This document shows positions 1-6,877 of a DNA stretch of 14,283 nucleotides, piece by piece. Source of the DNA: an uncultured Clostridium sp. GTDB lineage: Bacteria > Bacillota > Clostridia > Oscillospirales > Acutalibacteraceae. Below the pieces are notes generated by a model that saw nothing but the letters and a program-made list of their open reading frames with translations, ran no database searches and was not told where the DNA came from. Made by a program: the position numbers and the translations under genes. The DNA is taken from positions 1-14,283 of the forward strand of contig URIN01000008.1 in assembly GCA_900547915.1 (NCBI GenBank), given 5' to 3'. Position 1 is the stretch's first letter. The number at the start of each line of letters is the position of its first letter.

Positions 1-31
1 GTGTTGATACACAGTCCTTTTTATTATACCT

Positions 32-712
32 TTATGCTCTTGTGGCAGCTGATACACGTGTTTTTAAAGGCTTCAAAATACGGGCAAAAAATTTTGTTAT
101 AAAGCCCACGCAGACTGTCGCTGCAATCGTTCCTTCACGAACTCCCTGAAGTTTGTGAAGCGCAATTAGCGAAATTACTATTGTGATGCACATTAGTGTA
201 ACGTCAAAAATAACTTTCATATTCCCAAACTTTATGGGAGCAACTTTACATATTGCAAGCACGATGCCTTCACCTGCGTTTGTGATAAGTCCTGCCGCAA
301 CTTCAAGGCTTACACCGAATGCAAGAAATATGATTCCGAATATACAATATATCCATTGGCTGAAATAATTCGAGTATCCAAGGCTTTTTATCATATATTC
401 GAATAGATCTATAAGTGCTCCGAATATCAGTGATGCCGGTATTTGCAAAAGCTGAAATTTATCGTAATTTTTTCTTAGTATGAGTATCTGAATTACCACA
501 AACAGGCAGTTCATAATAAATGTTGTGGTTCCTGTGCTCAGCCCGGAAAGATAAGCGGTTATGTATGGAACACTTGATATGGGCGAAACTCCAAGATTGG
601 CTTTGATAGAAAAAGCAACTCCGAGCGCCATAAAAGCAAGCCCTGCGCATAGAACTGCGCATCTCAATAGAAACTGTTTTTTGTTTTTTGCCGCTTTTTT
701 TATTGATGTCAT
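32..712 (-). CDS. YczE/YitT-like multi-pass membrane protein (DUF6198-type)
   Basis: A 226-residue, strongly hydrophobic protein with about five to six membrane segments and short basic ends. After a lysine-rich N-terminus the first membrane segment runs into the motif KANLGVSPISS (about residues 37-47), and a second half with related glycine-rich character includes GVSLEVAAGLITNAGEG. The 'KAnLGvsP' signature is typical of the YczE/YyaS/YitT group of bacterial membrane proteins, whose substrate is not established; no function is claimed. The start is supported by a GGAGG ribosome binding site 11 nt upstream (724-728 on the plus-strand numbering). It is preceded by its own consensus promoter and lies after the terminator of the neighbouring symporter gene, so it is probably a single-gene unit. 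I see no convincing terminator in the 31 nt left downstream. The family call is fairly secure; the role is unknown. Confidence 0.75.
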   Translation of the reverse strand: MTSIKKAAKNKKQFLLRCAVLCAGLAFMALGVAFSIKANLGVSPISSVPYITAYLSGLSTGTTTFIMNCLFVVIQILILRKNYDKFQLLQIPASLIFGALIDLFEYMIKSLGYSNYFSQWIYCIFGIIFLAFGVSLEVAAGLITNAGEGIVLAICKVAPIKFGNMKVIFDVTLMCITIVISLIALHKLQGVREGTIAATVCVGFITKFFARILKPLKTRVSAATRA

Positions 713-723
713 TCTTTATCAAA

Positions 724-728
724 CCTCC
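724..728 (-). promoter_or_regulatory. Ribosome binding site of the YczE-like gene
   Basis: On the minus strand GGAGG is followed by 11 nt and then ATG (710-712). It supports the chosen start of the membrane protein. Confidence 0.6.
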
Positions 729-742
729 ATATTTAATTATTC

Positions 743-757
743 GGTCTATTATAGACC
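743..757. promoter_or_regulatory. Operator-like palindrome over the -10 box
   Basis: GGTCTAT-T-ATAGACC is a perfect inverted repeat with 7-bp arms around a central base (750). It covers the -10 box (748-753) of the promoter for the YczE-like gene. A dimeric repressor bound here would block RNA polymerase, so this is a candidate operator. No regulator gene is adjacent in the window and I do not recognise the recognition sequence. Part of the symmetry comes from the TATAAT itself, but the GGTC/GACC flanks are not explained by the promoter. Confidence 0.5.
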
Positions 758-776
758 TACTGCTAAATTTTGTCAA
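748..776 (-). promoter_or_regulatory. Consensus sigma-A promoter of the YczE-like gene
   Basis: Read on the minus strand there is a perfect -35 TTGACA (771-776), a spacer of exactly 17 nt and a perfect -10 TATAAT (748-753). Transcription would start near 741 and leave a leader of about 30 nt before the ATG at 712. A perfect match at such an AT-rich site could be chance in one half, but both hexamers with ideal spacing directly upstream of a gene make it convincing. Confidence 0.85.
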
Positions 777-838
777 TGTTATCATATTGTAAGGCATTGT
801 TGTACAAAATTTATCACTTATTTGTTTAGAATAAACAA

Positions 839-872
839 AAATCCGGCTTAAATATTTCATTAAGCCGGATTT
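839..872 (-). terminator. Intrinsic terminator of the symporter gene
   Basis: A perfect 13-bp inverted repeat (839-851 with 860-872; core AATCCGGCTTAA) closes an 8-nt loop. Read on the minus strand it starts about 30 nt after the symporter stop codon and is followed by a T-rich tract (TTTTTGTTTATT). It separates the symporter from the downstream promoter of the YczE-like gene. Confidence 0.9.
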
Positions 873-902
873 AATATTTTATGAAGTTGTTTTGCTTGCC
901 GT

Positions 903-2327
903 TTACTCGGCTGCAGGTGCTTTTTGCTCTGCTCCTTCAACAGCTTCTTCTAAACGCTTTTCAGAAATGTAGTCGTGTACTTTCTGTTTGAGCTCACCGT
1001 GAAGTTTGAATTTGGTGCTGAAGACTATGAGCGAAATTATGATAAGAATAGGCGGAATACCAAAGCAAATAAATCCTATTGCTGTTTTTGTGGCTTCGTT
1101 TATCTCACCGCTAAGTATCTGCTCATTGTAGTTCATAATGCCGAGACCGCCGAAAAGGAAAATGGTCTGAATGGTGTATGCCATCTTCTGTAAAAAGCCT
1201 TTCATTGAGAAAGTTATGCTTTCGTTTCTTGTGCCTGTTTTGTATTCACCGTAATCAACGATATCAGCAAGAAATACTGTCTGCGCAACAAACATAGAGC
1301 CAATTCCGATGCTCGCGAGTATATAGCTTATATCAAGTGCAATCGTGATCTTGAGAACAGGGCCAAATAAGTACATAAGCGCATATCCAAGAATTGCCAT
1401 GATAAGCGAAATCTGATAAATGGTGCGGTTAGTGAACTTTTTGCTGAGCACGGGTATTACAAGCAGACCTATAACAGATCCTACGGCGCCTATTATTGAG
1501 AAAAGGCTCTGGCCTTTGCTGTCTCCAAGAACATTTGTGAAGTAGTAAACAGCTGTGCCGCTTGTAAGATACCAGCCTGCGTTTGAGATCATAGCAAAGA
1601 TCATAAATACAACTAGCTGGTCATTAGAGCCGATAACTTTAAACATCTTTTTAAAACTGAACTTATCTGAGTTGTAAACAACGCGGCGCTCTTTTGTTGA
1701 TGATACGCATATGGCTGCGAATAATACAAGCATAACTCCGCATATGATTGCCCAGCGTGAAAATCCCGAAGCGCTGTAACCGTCATCTGTTTTTTCCATT
1801 CCTCCGGAAAGCAGGGGAAGCACGATGGGTGTCATAACTGTGATAACACCCTGACCAAAGCCGCTGAATGTTCTTGCAACGGTTGAAATCAGGTTTCTGT
1901 CTTTAGGGTCATTTGTAAAACTCGGAACCATGGACCAGTACGGAATGTCCGCCATAGTGTTAGTCATTCCCCAAAGTACATACATAAAGCCTATGTAGAT
2001 GTAAAGTTTTGTTCCGCTCATTCCGAATGAGGTAAACAGCAGTGAAAGCACAATCGCGTTTGATGCCGCGCCTATAAGTATCCATGGGCGGTATTTTCCC
2101 ATTTTAGTTTTAGTGCTGTCAACAATTGTACCCATAATAGGATCGTTGATTCCGTCCCATATTCTTGCAAGCGGGGTCAGGATAAGCAAAAAGGCTTCTT
2201 TAAGTCCAAGTACGCTTGACAGGTAATAGGAAAGATACGAGTAAAAAAGCCCGTATGAAAGGTCAAGCCCGATAGCGCCTACGCCGTATCCGATTTTTTC
2301 TCTCCATGTGGTTTTGTAATCGGCCAT
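903..2327 (-). CDS. GPH-family (MelB-like) sugar:cation symporter
   Basis: A 474-residue, 12-helix transporter of the glycoside-pentoside-hexuronide:cation symporter family in the major facilitator superfamily. It carries the family hallmarks: ARIWDGINDPIMG (residues 54-66), GKYRPW (77-82) and ADIPYWSMVP (126-135). D58 and D62 have the four-residue spacing of the paired cation-site aspartates of MelB, and D127 matches the helix-IV aspartate, so Na+ or H+ coupling is likely. The sugar cannot be read from sequence. The C-terminus ends in a charged, Ala/Glu-rich tail without a PTS IIA domain. The frame is open 27 codons further upstream, but that extension would lie over the ribosome binding site and would start close to the promoter; the chosen ATG (MADYKTTW) has AAAGGAG 11 nt before it and begins like family members. 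It is probably monocistronic: own promoter, strong terminator. Confidence 0.88.
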   Translation of the reverse strand: MADYKTTWREKIGYGVGAIGLDLSYGLFYSYLSYYLSSVLGLKEAFLLILTPLARIWDGINDPIMGTIVDSTKTKMGKYRPWILIGAASNAIVLSLLFTSFGMSGTKLYIYIGFMYVLWGMTNTMADIPYWSMVPSFTNDPKDRNLISTVARTFSGFGQGVITVMTPIVLPLLSGGMEKTDDGYSASGFSRWAIICGVMLVLFAAICVSSTKERRVVYNSDKFSFKKMFKVIGSNDQLVVFMIFAMISNAGWYLTSGTAVYYFTNVLGDSKGQSLFSIIGAVGSVIGLLVIPVLSKKFTNRTIYQISLIMAILGYALMYLFGPVLKITIALDISYILASIGIGSMFVAQTVFLADIVDYGEYKTGTRNESITFSMKGFLQKMAYTIQTIFLFGGLGIMNYNEQILSGEINEATKTAIGFICFGIPPILIIISLIVFSTKFKLHGELKQKVHDYISEKRLEEAVEGAEQKAPAAE

Positions 2328-2338
2328 TTTTATGTCTT

Positions 2339-2345
2339 CTCCTTT
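2339..2345 (-). promoter_or_regulatory. Ribosome binding site deciding the symporter start
   Basis: AAAGGAG on the minus strand lies 11 nt upstream of the ATG at 2325-2327. It favours this start over the longer frame beginning at 2408. Confidence 0.6.
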
Positions 2346-2376
2346 CGTATTTGAAGTAAAAATGCAACGTAAAAGA

Positions 2377-2385
2377 ATTATAACA
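2377..2385 (-). promoter_or_regulatory. Extended -10 promoter of the symporter gene
   Basis: On the minus strand the sequence reads TGTTATAAT, a perfect extended -10 (TGN plus TATAAT at 2377-2382). The -35 region is poor (TTGTAC at 17 nt spacing), which is tolerated by extended -10 promoters. Transcription would begin near 2370, about 43 nt before the start codon. An 8-bp palindrome TTGTACAA (2398-2405) overlaps the -35 position. Confidence 0.6.
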
Positions 2386-2468
2386 TATAAACGCAATTTG
2401 TACAACAAAACGCACGTAAGGATAAATATTACAATTCAGTTACAAATTTTACCACCTTCAATTTGCGC

Positions 2469-2497
2469 TTGACATATCTTCTTTATCCTATTATAAT
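2469..2497 (+). promoter_or_regulatory. Consensus sigma-A promoter of the dcw cluster
   Basis: Perfect -35 TTGACA (2469-2474), 17-nt spacer and perfect -10 TATAAT (2492-2497). The start of transcription would be near 2504, giving a leader of about 84 nt before the mraZ TTG. Diverges from the symporter promoter about 90 nt away. It is the only strong plus-strand promoter seen upstream of the ten-gene cluster. Confidence 0.88.
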
Positions 2498-2512
2498 TAA
2501 GTCAATAGGTGG

Positions 2513-2553
2513 AAATTCCATGTAAATCCCATTAAATTCATTAAATTCCCACA
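2513..2553. promoter_or_regulatory. Four-unit repeat array, probable MraZ boxes
   Basis: Four related units follow the promoter: AAATTCCATGT (2513), AAATCCCATT (2524), AAATTCATT (2534) and AAATTCCCACA (2543), spaced 11, 10 and 9 nt, about one helical turn each. It includes a 9-bp tandem direct repeat ATTAAATTC at 2531-2548. On the opposite strand the core reads TGGGA or TGGA followed by ATTT. The known MraZ sites of Escherichia coli are TGGG-type repeats at 10-bp periodicity in the mraZ promoter region. Position just after the transcription start suits autorepression by MraZ. The orientation is opposite to the E. coli sites, and assignment to MraZ is inference. Confidence 0.6.
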
Positions 2554-2572
2554 ATGGACAGCTACATTTACG

Positions 2573-2582
2573 AAAGGGGGGA
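2573..2582 (+). promoter_or_regulatory. Ribosome binding site deciding the mraZ TTG start
   Basis: AAAGGGGGGA ends 5 nt before the TTG at 2588. No in-frame ATG or GTG lies nearby that would keep the conserved MraZ N-terminus, so the TTG start rests on this site. Confidence 0.65.
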
Positions 2583-2587
2583 GAGCT

Positions 2588-3061
2588 TTGATAATATTTG
2601 CAGGAACATTTTTTAACTTTAAATTAGACAGCAAGGGCAGGCTCTCCGTACCTACAAAATGGCGTGAGCGCCTTGGCAGGGATTTTTATATGGTTGCCGT
2701 TACTGTTAAAGGATGTAAGTGCATAACGCTTTATCCCGTTTCTGAATTCGAAAAAGTTTATGAAAAGACTCAGCATGGCACCGAAAATCAGATGTATGAC
2801 ACATCAAAAGAATTGCTCAGCAAAACAGAAGAGTGCACAATGGATTCTCAGGGAAGGTTCACACTTAATCAGCGCCTGAAGGAAATGTCGCTTCTCAGTA
2901 ATGACAGTGAAGTCATCCTTGAGGGTAACGGCGGCTCCATAGAAATATGGAATACCGAAGAATACGAAAAAATGCACAACACGTTTGACCCGAATGTCGG
3001 CGTTTATGATCTGATGGACAGGGCAAACAGCGATAACTCCGCAAACGGAAAAGAAGAGTAA
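2588..3061 (+). CDS. mraZ: Transcriptional regulator MraZ
   Basis: A 157-residue protein with two AbrB-like DNA-binding half-domains, each with the MraZ signature: DSKGRLSVP (residues 14-22) and DSQGRFTL (86-93). This is slightly longer than most MraZ proteins because of a polar C-terminal tail after about residue 140. MraZ forms ring-shaped oligomers that bind repeated sites in the leader of its own operon and dampen dcw expression. Here such a repeat array lies in the leader just upstream. The start is a TTG, set by a strong GGGGGG-containing ribosome binding site; weak initiation would fit a low-level regulator. First gene of the cluster; its stop codon is 1 nt from the rsmH start. Confidence 0.93.
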   Translation: MIIFAGTFFNFKLDSKGRLSVPTKWRERLGRDFYMVAVTVKGCKCITLYPVSEFEKVYEKTQHGTENQMYDTSKELLSKTEECTMDSQGRFTLNQRLKEMSLLSNDSEVILEGNGGSIEIWNTEEYEKMHNTFDPNVGVYDLMDRANSDNSANGKEE

Positions 3062-3062
3062 T

Positions 3063-3977
3063 ATGGAATTTGTTCATAAAAGCGTGCTTTTTGACGAGTC
3101 CATACAGGCTCTTGCACTTGATAAAAACAAAATCATAGTAGACGGCACTGCGGGCGGCGGCGGCCACTCCCGTGAAATAGCAAAGCATGCGGGCAGGCTT
3201 ATAGCGATAGACCAAGACCCGGACGCCATAAAAGTTCTCAACGAAAGACTTGCGCAGTTTGATAATGTCACTATTGTAAATGATAATTTTTCAAATATTA
3301 ATAACATTATAAGCTCTCTCGGATTAAGCGGAATTGACGGATTTCTTCTAGATCTCGGTGTAAGTTCATTCCAGCTTGACAACGGTGAACGCGGTTTTTC
3401 TTTTCATAAAGATGCGCCGCTCGATATGAGAATGTCAAAAAACGGTATTTCTGCTTATGATGTAGTCAATACTTATGACGAACACAGCCTTGCTGATATA
3501 ATCTACCGTTACGGTGAGGAAAAGTATAGCCGTTCGATTGCAAGAAACATAGTTCAGAAAAGGCAGGAAAAGCCGATTGAAACAACCTTTGAACTTGTAG
3601 ACGTTATAAGAGATTCAATGCCTGCAAGGGAACTGAAAAAAGGTCATCCGGCAAGAAAAACTTTTCAGGCAATCAGAATTGAGGTAAACGGGGAACTAGA
3701 AAGTCTTAAAACGGCGCTTGATAATTCGTTCGACTGTCTCAATCCCGGAGGAATTATTGCAGTTATATCTTTCCATTCGCTTGAGGATAGAATAGTAAAA
3801 GAAAAATTCGCCGAATGGACCAGAGGATGTACATGCCCCAAGGAATTTCCTGTTTGCGTGTGCGGAAACAAACCAAAAGGCGAACTTGTCTTTAAGTCAA
3901 AAACACCGTCTGAAAAAGAACTTGAGGAAAACCCCAGAGCACGTTCTTCAAGGCTTAGGGCGTTTAAAAAATATTAA
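3063..3977 (+). CDS. rsmH: 16S rRNA (cytosine-1402-N4)-methyltransferase RsmH
   Basis: A 304-residue SAM-dependent enzyme that N4-methylates C1402 in the P-site region of 16S rRNA (also called MraW). Visible motifs are the SAM loop DGTAGGGGH (27-35), the acidic AIDQDP (48-53), LLDLGVSS (95-102), ERGFSF (109-114), PLDMRM (119-124), RKTFQAIRIEVNGEL (198-212) and ISFHSLEDR (235-243). A Cys cluster CTCP...CVC (256, 258, 265, 267) and the ending PRARSSRLRAFKK are typical of the Gram-positive family members. It starts 1 nt after the mraZ stop with only a weak AAGAAGAG before it, so translation is probably coupled to mraZ. Confidence 0.96.
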   Translation: MEFVHKSVLFDESIQALALDKNKIIVDGTAGGGGHSREIAKHAGRLIAIDQDPDAIKVLNERLAQFDNVTIVNDNFSNINNIISSLGLSGIDGFLLDLGVSSFQLDNGERGFSFHKDAPLDMRMSKNGISAYDVVNTYDEHSLADIIYRYGEEKYSRSIARNIVQKRQEKPIETTFELVDVIRDSMPARELKKGHPARKTFQAIRIEVNGELESLKTALDNSFDCLNPGGIIAVISFHSLEDRIVKEKFAEWTRGCTCPKEFPVCVCGNKPKGELVFKSKTPSEKELEENPRARSSRLRAFKKY

Positions 3978-4008
3978 AGAAAAAGAATTTTAAAAAGGAG
4001 GAAAAATA

Positions 4009-4542
4009 ATGGTAAACACCAATGATTTCAGAAGATATTCTTATGACAGTGATGCCGCATATGCACTTGAAGCATTCAATAAGACCCGTTCCTCCGCAGC
4101 TCCGGAGGTGCGCCGTCCGGCAAGAAAAAGATTAAGTTTATATCCAAAAACCACCGCAAAAAGCAGAAAACAGCTTATTATGGAGCAGCGTGCTGCGCGT
4201 GCAAGAGCAATTGAAATAGTTGTCGTAGTTGGCCTTGTTCTTGCTATGCTTTTCGGCGTTTTGTATACGTATGTTCAGAAAAATGAGCTTACAAAAAGTA
4301 TTGCTGGTATACAGCAGGAAATCTCTGTTGCAAAAAGTGAAAATGTAAGTCTTAACGCGGAATTGGAAGCGCTTGTTTCCGTTTCGCAGATAGATAGCTA
4401 TGCCCTTGAGAAGCTTGGTATGACCAGACTTGAATCAAATCAGATAGTTTATATTGATACCTCGGAATACGAGGCAGAGCAGCAGCAACAGGAACAGCAA
4501 CAGGCGCAGCAAGCGGAAACAGAGCAGACTAATGCGGAATAA
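4009..4542 (+). CDS. ftsL: Cell division protein FtsL (divergent)
   Basis: A 177-residue bitopic membrane protein: a basic cytoplasmic region (1-67), one membrane helix (about 68-89), a coiled-coil stretch (about 90-125, 'QKNELTKSIAGIQQE...') and an external part with the FtsL/DivIC-like ending IDSYALEKLGMTRLESNQIVYID (128-150, given here as landmarks). It belongs to the divisome subcomplex with FtsQ/DivIB and DivIC that activates FtsW and its partner transpeptidase. FtsL sequences are poorly conserved; position between rsmH and the PBP gene carries much of the call. Oddities are a long cytoplasmic N-terminus and a glutamine-rich C-terminal tail (about 158-172, Q/E/A only). The start has an excellent AAGGAGG 7 nt upstream (3995-4001). 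Confidence 0.85.
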   Translation: MVNTNDFRRYSYDSDAAYALEAFNKTRSSAAPEVRRPARKRLSLYPKTTAKSRKQLIMEQRAARARAIEIVVVVGLVLAMLFGVLYTYVQKNELTKSIAGIQQEISVAKSENVSLNAELEALVSVSQIDSYALEKLGMTRLESNQIVYIDTSEYEAEQQQQEQQQAQQAETEQTNAE

Positions 4543-4566
4543 CCGCGGGAATTCAGCAGTATTATA

Positions 4567-4595
4567 TTGAGAGCCGTATTTTTTTCGGCTCTCAA
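4567..4595 (+). other. Hairpin between ftsL and the PBP gene (possible attenuator)
   Basis: A perfect 10-bp inverted repeat, TTGAGAGCCG (4567-4576) with CGGCTCTCAA (4586-4595), encloses a 9-nt T-rich loop. It lies 24 nt after the ftsL stop. Neither strand has a T tract right after the stem (plus strand continues AAAATATTTT), so it is not a textbook intrinsic terminator. It may slow polymerase, protect the 3' end of a processed mraZ-rsmH-ftsL message, or terminate weakly. Confidence 0.6.
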
Positions 4596-4641
4596 AAAAT
4601 ATTTTATATAATATATAACTTATAAGAAAGGCGGAAATGAT

Positions 4642-6855
4642 ATGACTTCATTCAGAAAAGTGTTCACATCAAGAGCTATGATCCTGTTTTTGGTGTTGGC
4701 GCTTTTGTTTGCAACAGATATCGGCCGCCTTTTTTACATACAAGTTGTAAAAGGAGAGGAATACGCCGACAAAGCGCAAAGCCAGCAGCTTTCCGATACG
4801 GAGATTGAGGCTAACCGCGGAACGATATATGACAGCGAGGGAAACATACTTGCTCAGTCGGCTACAGTGTGGACTGTATTCCTCGATCCGTCAAATATCA
4901 CGGACGATAACAGGCAGAAAATTGTCGATTATCTTGCGTCGGAGTTTGAATATGACGATGAGAAAAAGCAGGAACTGCTCGAAAAGAGTAAAGCAGACAG
5001 CAAGTATCAAGTCGTTGAGAAAAATGTAGAAAACAGGGAAAAAGAAGAGATAGCCGAATTCGTTTCGGAAAACAAACTTTCCCTTTGCATAGGCTTTGAA
5101 GAGGGAACACGCCGTTATTATCCTTACGGAAAACTTGCTTCTTCAGTAATAGGTTTTACTGGAGCTGATAATCAGGGACTTGTCGGAATAGAGTCTTATT
5201 ATGACGATGAGCTTTCAGGTGTAAACGGCAGAGTTATCACTGCAAAGGACGCAAAGTCAAATTCAATTTCAAACGATTATGAGACTTCCTATGACGCACA
5301 GGACGGATATTCTCTTACGCTGACTATCAACACCACAATTCAGTATTATCTGGAAAAAGAGCTTGAAAGAACACTAAACGAGTATTCCGCAAAAGGTTGT
5401 TACGGCGTTGTTATGGACTGCAATACAGGTGCTGTACTCGCAATGGCATCACTTCCTGATTATGATTGCAACGACCCTTACAAAATAACTTACGATGTTT
5501 ACAATAAGGAGCTTGAATCCATAACTGATGAAACGGAAAAATCCGAAAAGCAGAGCGAATACATACAGCGCCAGTGGAGAAATTTCGTAGTTTCAGATAC
5601 ATACGTACCCGGTTCGGTTTTCAAGACCTTTATGGCGTCAGCAGTTCTTGAAGAGGGTGTTGCCACTCTTGACACCACTTATAACTGCACAGGCGCAATA
5701 CAGGTAGATAAATATACAATGCACTGCCACTATCATCCCGGTCACGGACTTCAGACACTTACTCAGGGTCTTGAAAATTCGTGTAACCCGTTCTTTATTA
5801 CACTCGGTCAGAAGCTCGGAGTGCATAATTATTATAAATATTTTAATGGCTTTGGCTTTACAGAAAAAACAGGTATAGATGTTCCGGGTGAGGCAAGTCC
5901 TCAGTATTACGAAGAAGATGAATACGGTATCGTTGAGCTTTCTTCCGCATCATTCGGTCAGACAAACAGCCTTACTCCCATTCAGGTATGCACAGGACTT
6001 TGTGCAATTGCAAATGGCGGAAAACTTCTTACACCTTATGTTGTTTCTGAAATAACTGATGAAAACGGCAACACCGTTTCAAAAACACAAACCAATGTTG
6101 TTAGACAGGTAATAAGCGAGGAAACTTCAAAGGAAGTTTGCCAAATGATGCAGTCTGTTGTTGATAACGGCACAGGTAAAAACGCTTATGTTGCAGGTTA
6201 CCGTGTAGGCGGTAAAACAGGTACTTCTACAAAACTCGGCGAATCGAAACCGGGCGAAAAGGATAAATACATAGTTTCCTTTGCGGCTATTGCTCCTGCT
6301 GATGATCCGCAGATAGCAATGCTTATTATTTGCGATGAGCCCAATGTTGATCTCGGCGGCGGCGCAATATGTGCACCGATAGCGGCAACTGTAATTGAGG
6401 AAAGCATGGCAGAACTTGGCATAGAGCCTGTATATACTGACGAAGAAAAGAAAGACCTTTCCGTATCCACTCCAAGCGTAATCGGAAAATCTCTTTCAGA
6501 AGCTCAGAATACAGTTAAAAACGCAGGCCTTGAAGTTAAGGTAGTTGGCAGCGGAGATAAGGTTCTCAACCAGTCTCCCGCTTCAAGTTCAACTATTCCG
6601 TCAGGCGGAACGGTTGTGCTCTATACAGATAATTCAGATAAGCAGACTGTTAAAGTTCCTGATTTCACAGGACTTACCGTTGCGCAGGCAAATAAACTGG
6701 CTGCTTCAAATAATCTAAATATAGATATTTCCGGCAACACGGAAAACGATGCTCTTGTTGTTGCTTATAAGCAGAGCGAAGATGCAGGCAAAGAGGTAGA
6801 AATTGGTACAGTAGTAACAGTAAGTTTCAAATCAACGAAAGCTGTTTTGGACTGA
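4642..6855 (+). CDS. Class B penicillin-binding protein (FtsI/SpoVD family) with two PASTA domains
   Basis: A 737-residue septal transpeptidase that cross-links peptidoglycan. Order: membrane anchor (about 13-34), PBP dimerisation domain starting with the classic ANRGTIYDSEGNILA (57-71), then the transpeptidase domain with SxxK at S325-K328 (PGSVFK), SxN at S380-N382 (SCN) and KTG at 525-527 (GGKTGT), and two C-terminal PASTA domains (about 607-664 and 668-730). S325 is the predicted acylated, beta-lactam-binding nucleophile. Its partner is FtsW, encoded three genes downstream. The extracellular part has twelve cysteines; C362 and C381 flank the active-site region with the 19-residue spacing recalled for the redox-regulated pair of Bacillus SpoVD. 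Whether it is the vegetative FtsI/PbpB or the sporulation SpoVD cannot be settled here. Start has AAGGCGG 7 nt upstream. Confidence 0.93.
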   Translation: MTSFRKVFTSRAMILFLVLALLFATDIGRLFYIQVVKGEEYADKAQSQQLSDTEIEANRGTIYDSEGNILAQSATVWTVFLDPSNITDDNRQKIVDYLASEFEYDDEKKQELLEKSKADSKYQVVEKNVENREKEEIAEFVSENKLSLCIGFEEGTRRYYPYGKLASSVIGFTGADNQGLVGIESYYDDELSGVNGRVITAKDAKSNSISNDYETSYDAQDGYSLTLTINTTIQYYLEKELERTLNEYSAKGCYGVVMDCNTGAVLAMASLPDYDCNDPYKITYDVYNKELESITDETEKSEKQSEYIQRQWRNFVVSDTYVPGSVFKTFMASAVLEEGVATLDTTYNCTGAIQVDKYTMHCHYHPGHGLQTLTQGLENSCNPFFITLGQKLGVHNYYKYFNGFGFTEKTGIDVPGEASPQYYEEDEYGIVELSSASFGQTNSLTPIQVCTGLCAIANGGKLLTPYVVSEITDENGNTVSKTQTNVVRQVISEETSKEVCQMMQSVVDNGTGKNAYVAGYRVGGKTGTSTKLGESKPGEKDKYIVSFAAIAPADDPQIAMLIICDEPNVDLGGGAICAPIAATVIEESMAELGIEPVYTDEEKKDLSVSTPSVIGKSLSEAQNTVKNAGLEVKVVGSGDKVLNQSPASSSTIPSGGTVVLYTDNSDKQTVKVPDFTGLTVAQANKLAASNNLNIDISGNTENDALVVAYKQSEDAGKEVEIGTVVTVSFKSTKAVLD

Positions 6856-6877
6856 TATATAAAATGGGGGATCACAG

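Noticed and set aside
1..57. TGATACAC repeated at 5-12 and 50-57 and the small inverted repeat GTGT-TGAT-ACAC at the window edge
   Set aside because: Only 8 bp and 4 bp of identity, one copy within coding sequence; could be chance and is cut by the window edge.
459..860. Minus-strand open frame running through the promoter and terminator upstream of the YczE-like gene
   Set aside because: It overlaps the terminator, the consensus promoter and the real gene in another frame, and resembles no known family.
2398..2405. TTGTACAA palindrome near the symporter promoter as a LacI-type or cre operator
   Set aside because: Only 8 bp, flanks not symmetrical, and it does not match the catabolite-repression consensus.
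4607..4612. TATAAT before the PBP gene as an internal promoter
   Set aside because: The sequence around it is a run of A/T and the 17-nt upstream position reads TTCGGC inside the hairpin; no TG extension. Too weak to call.
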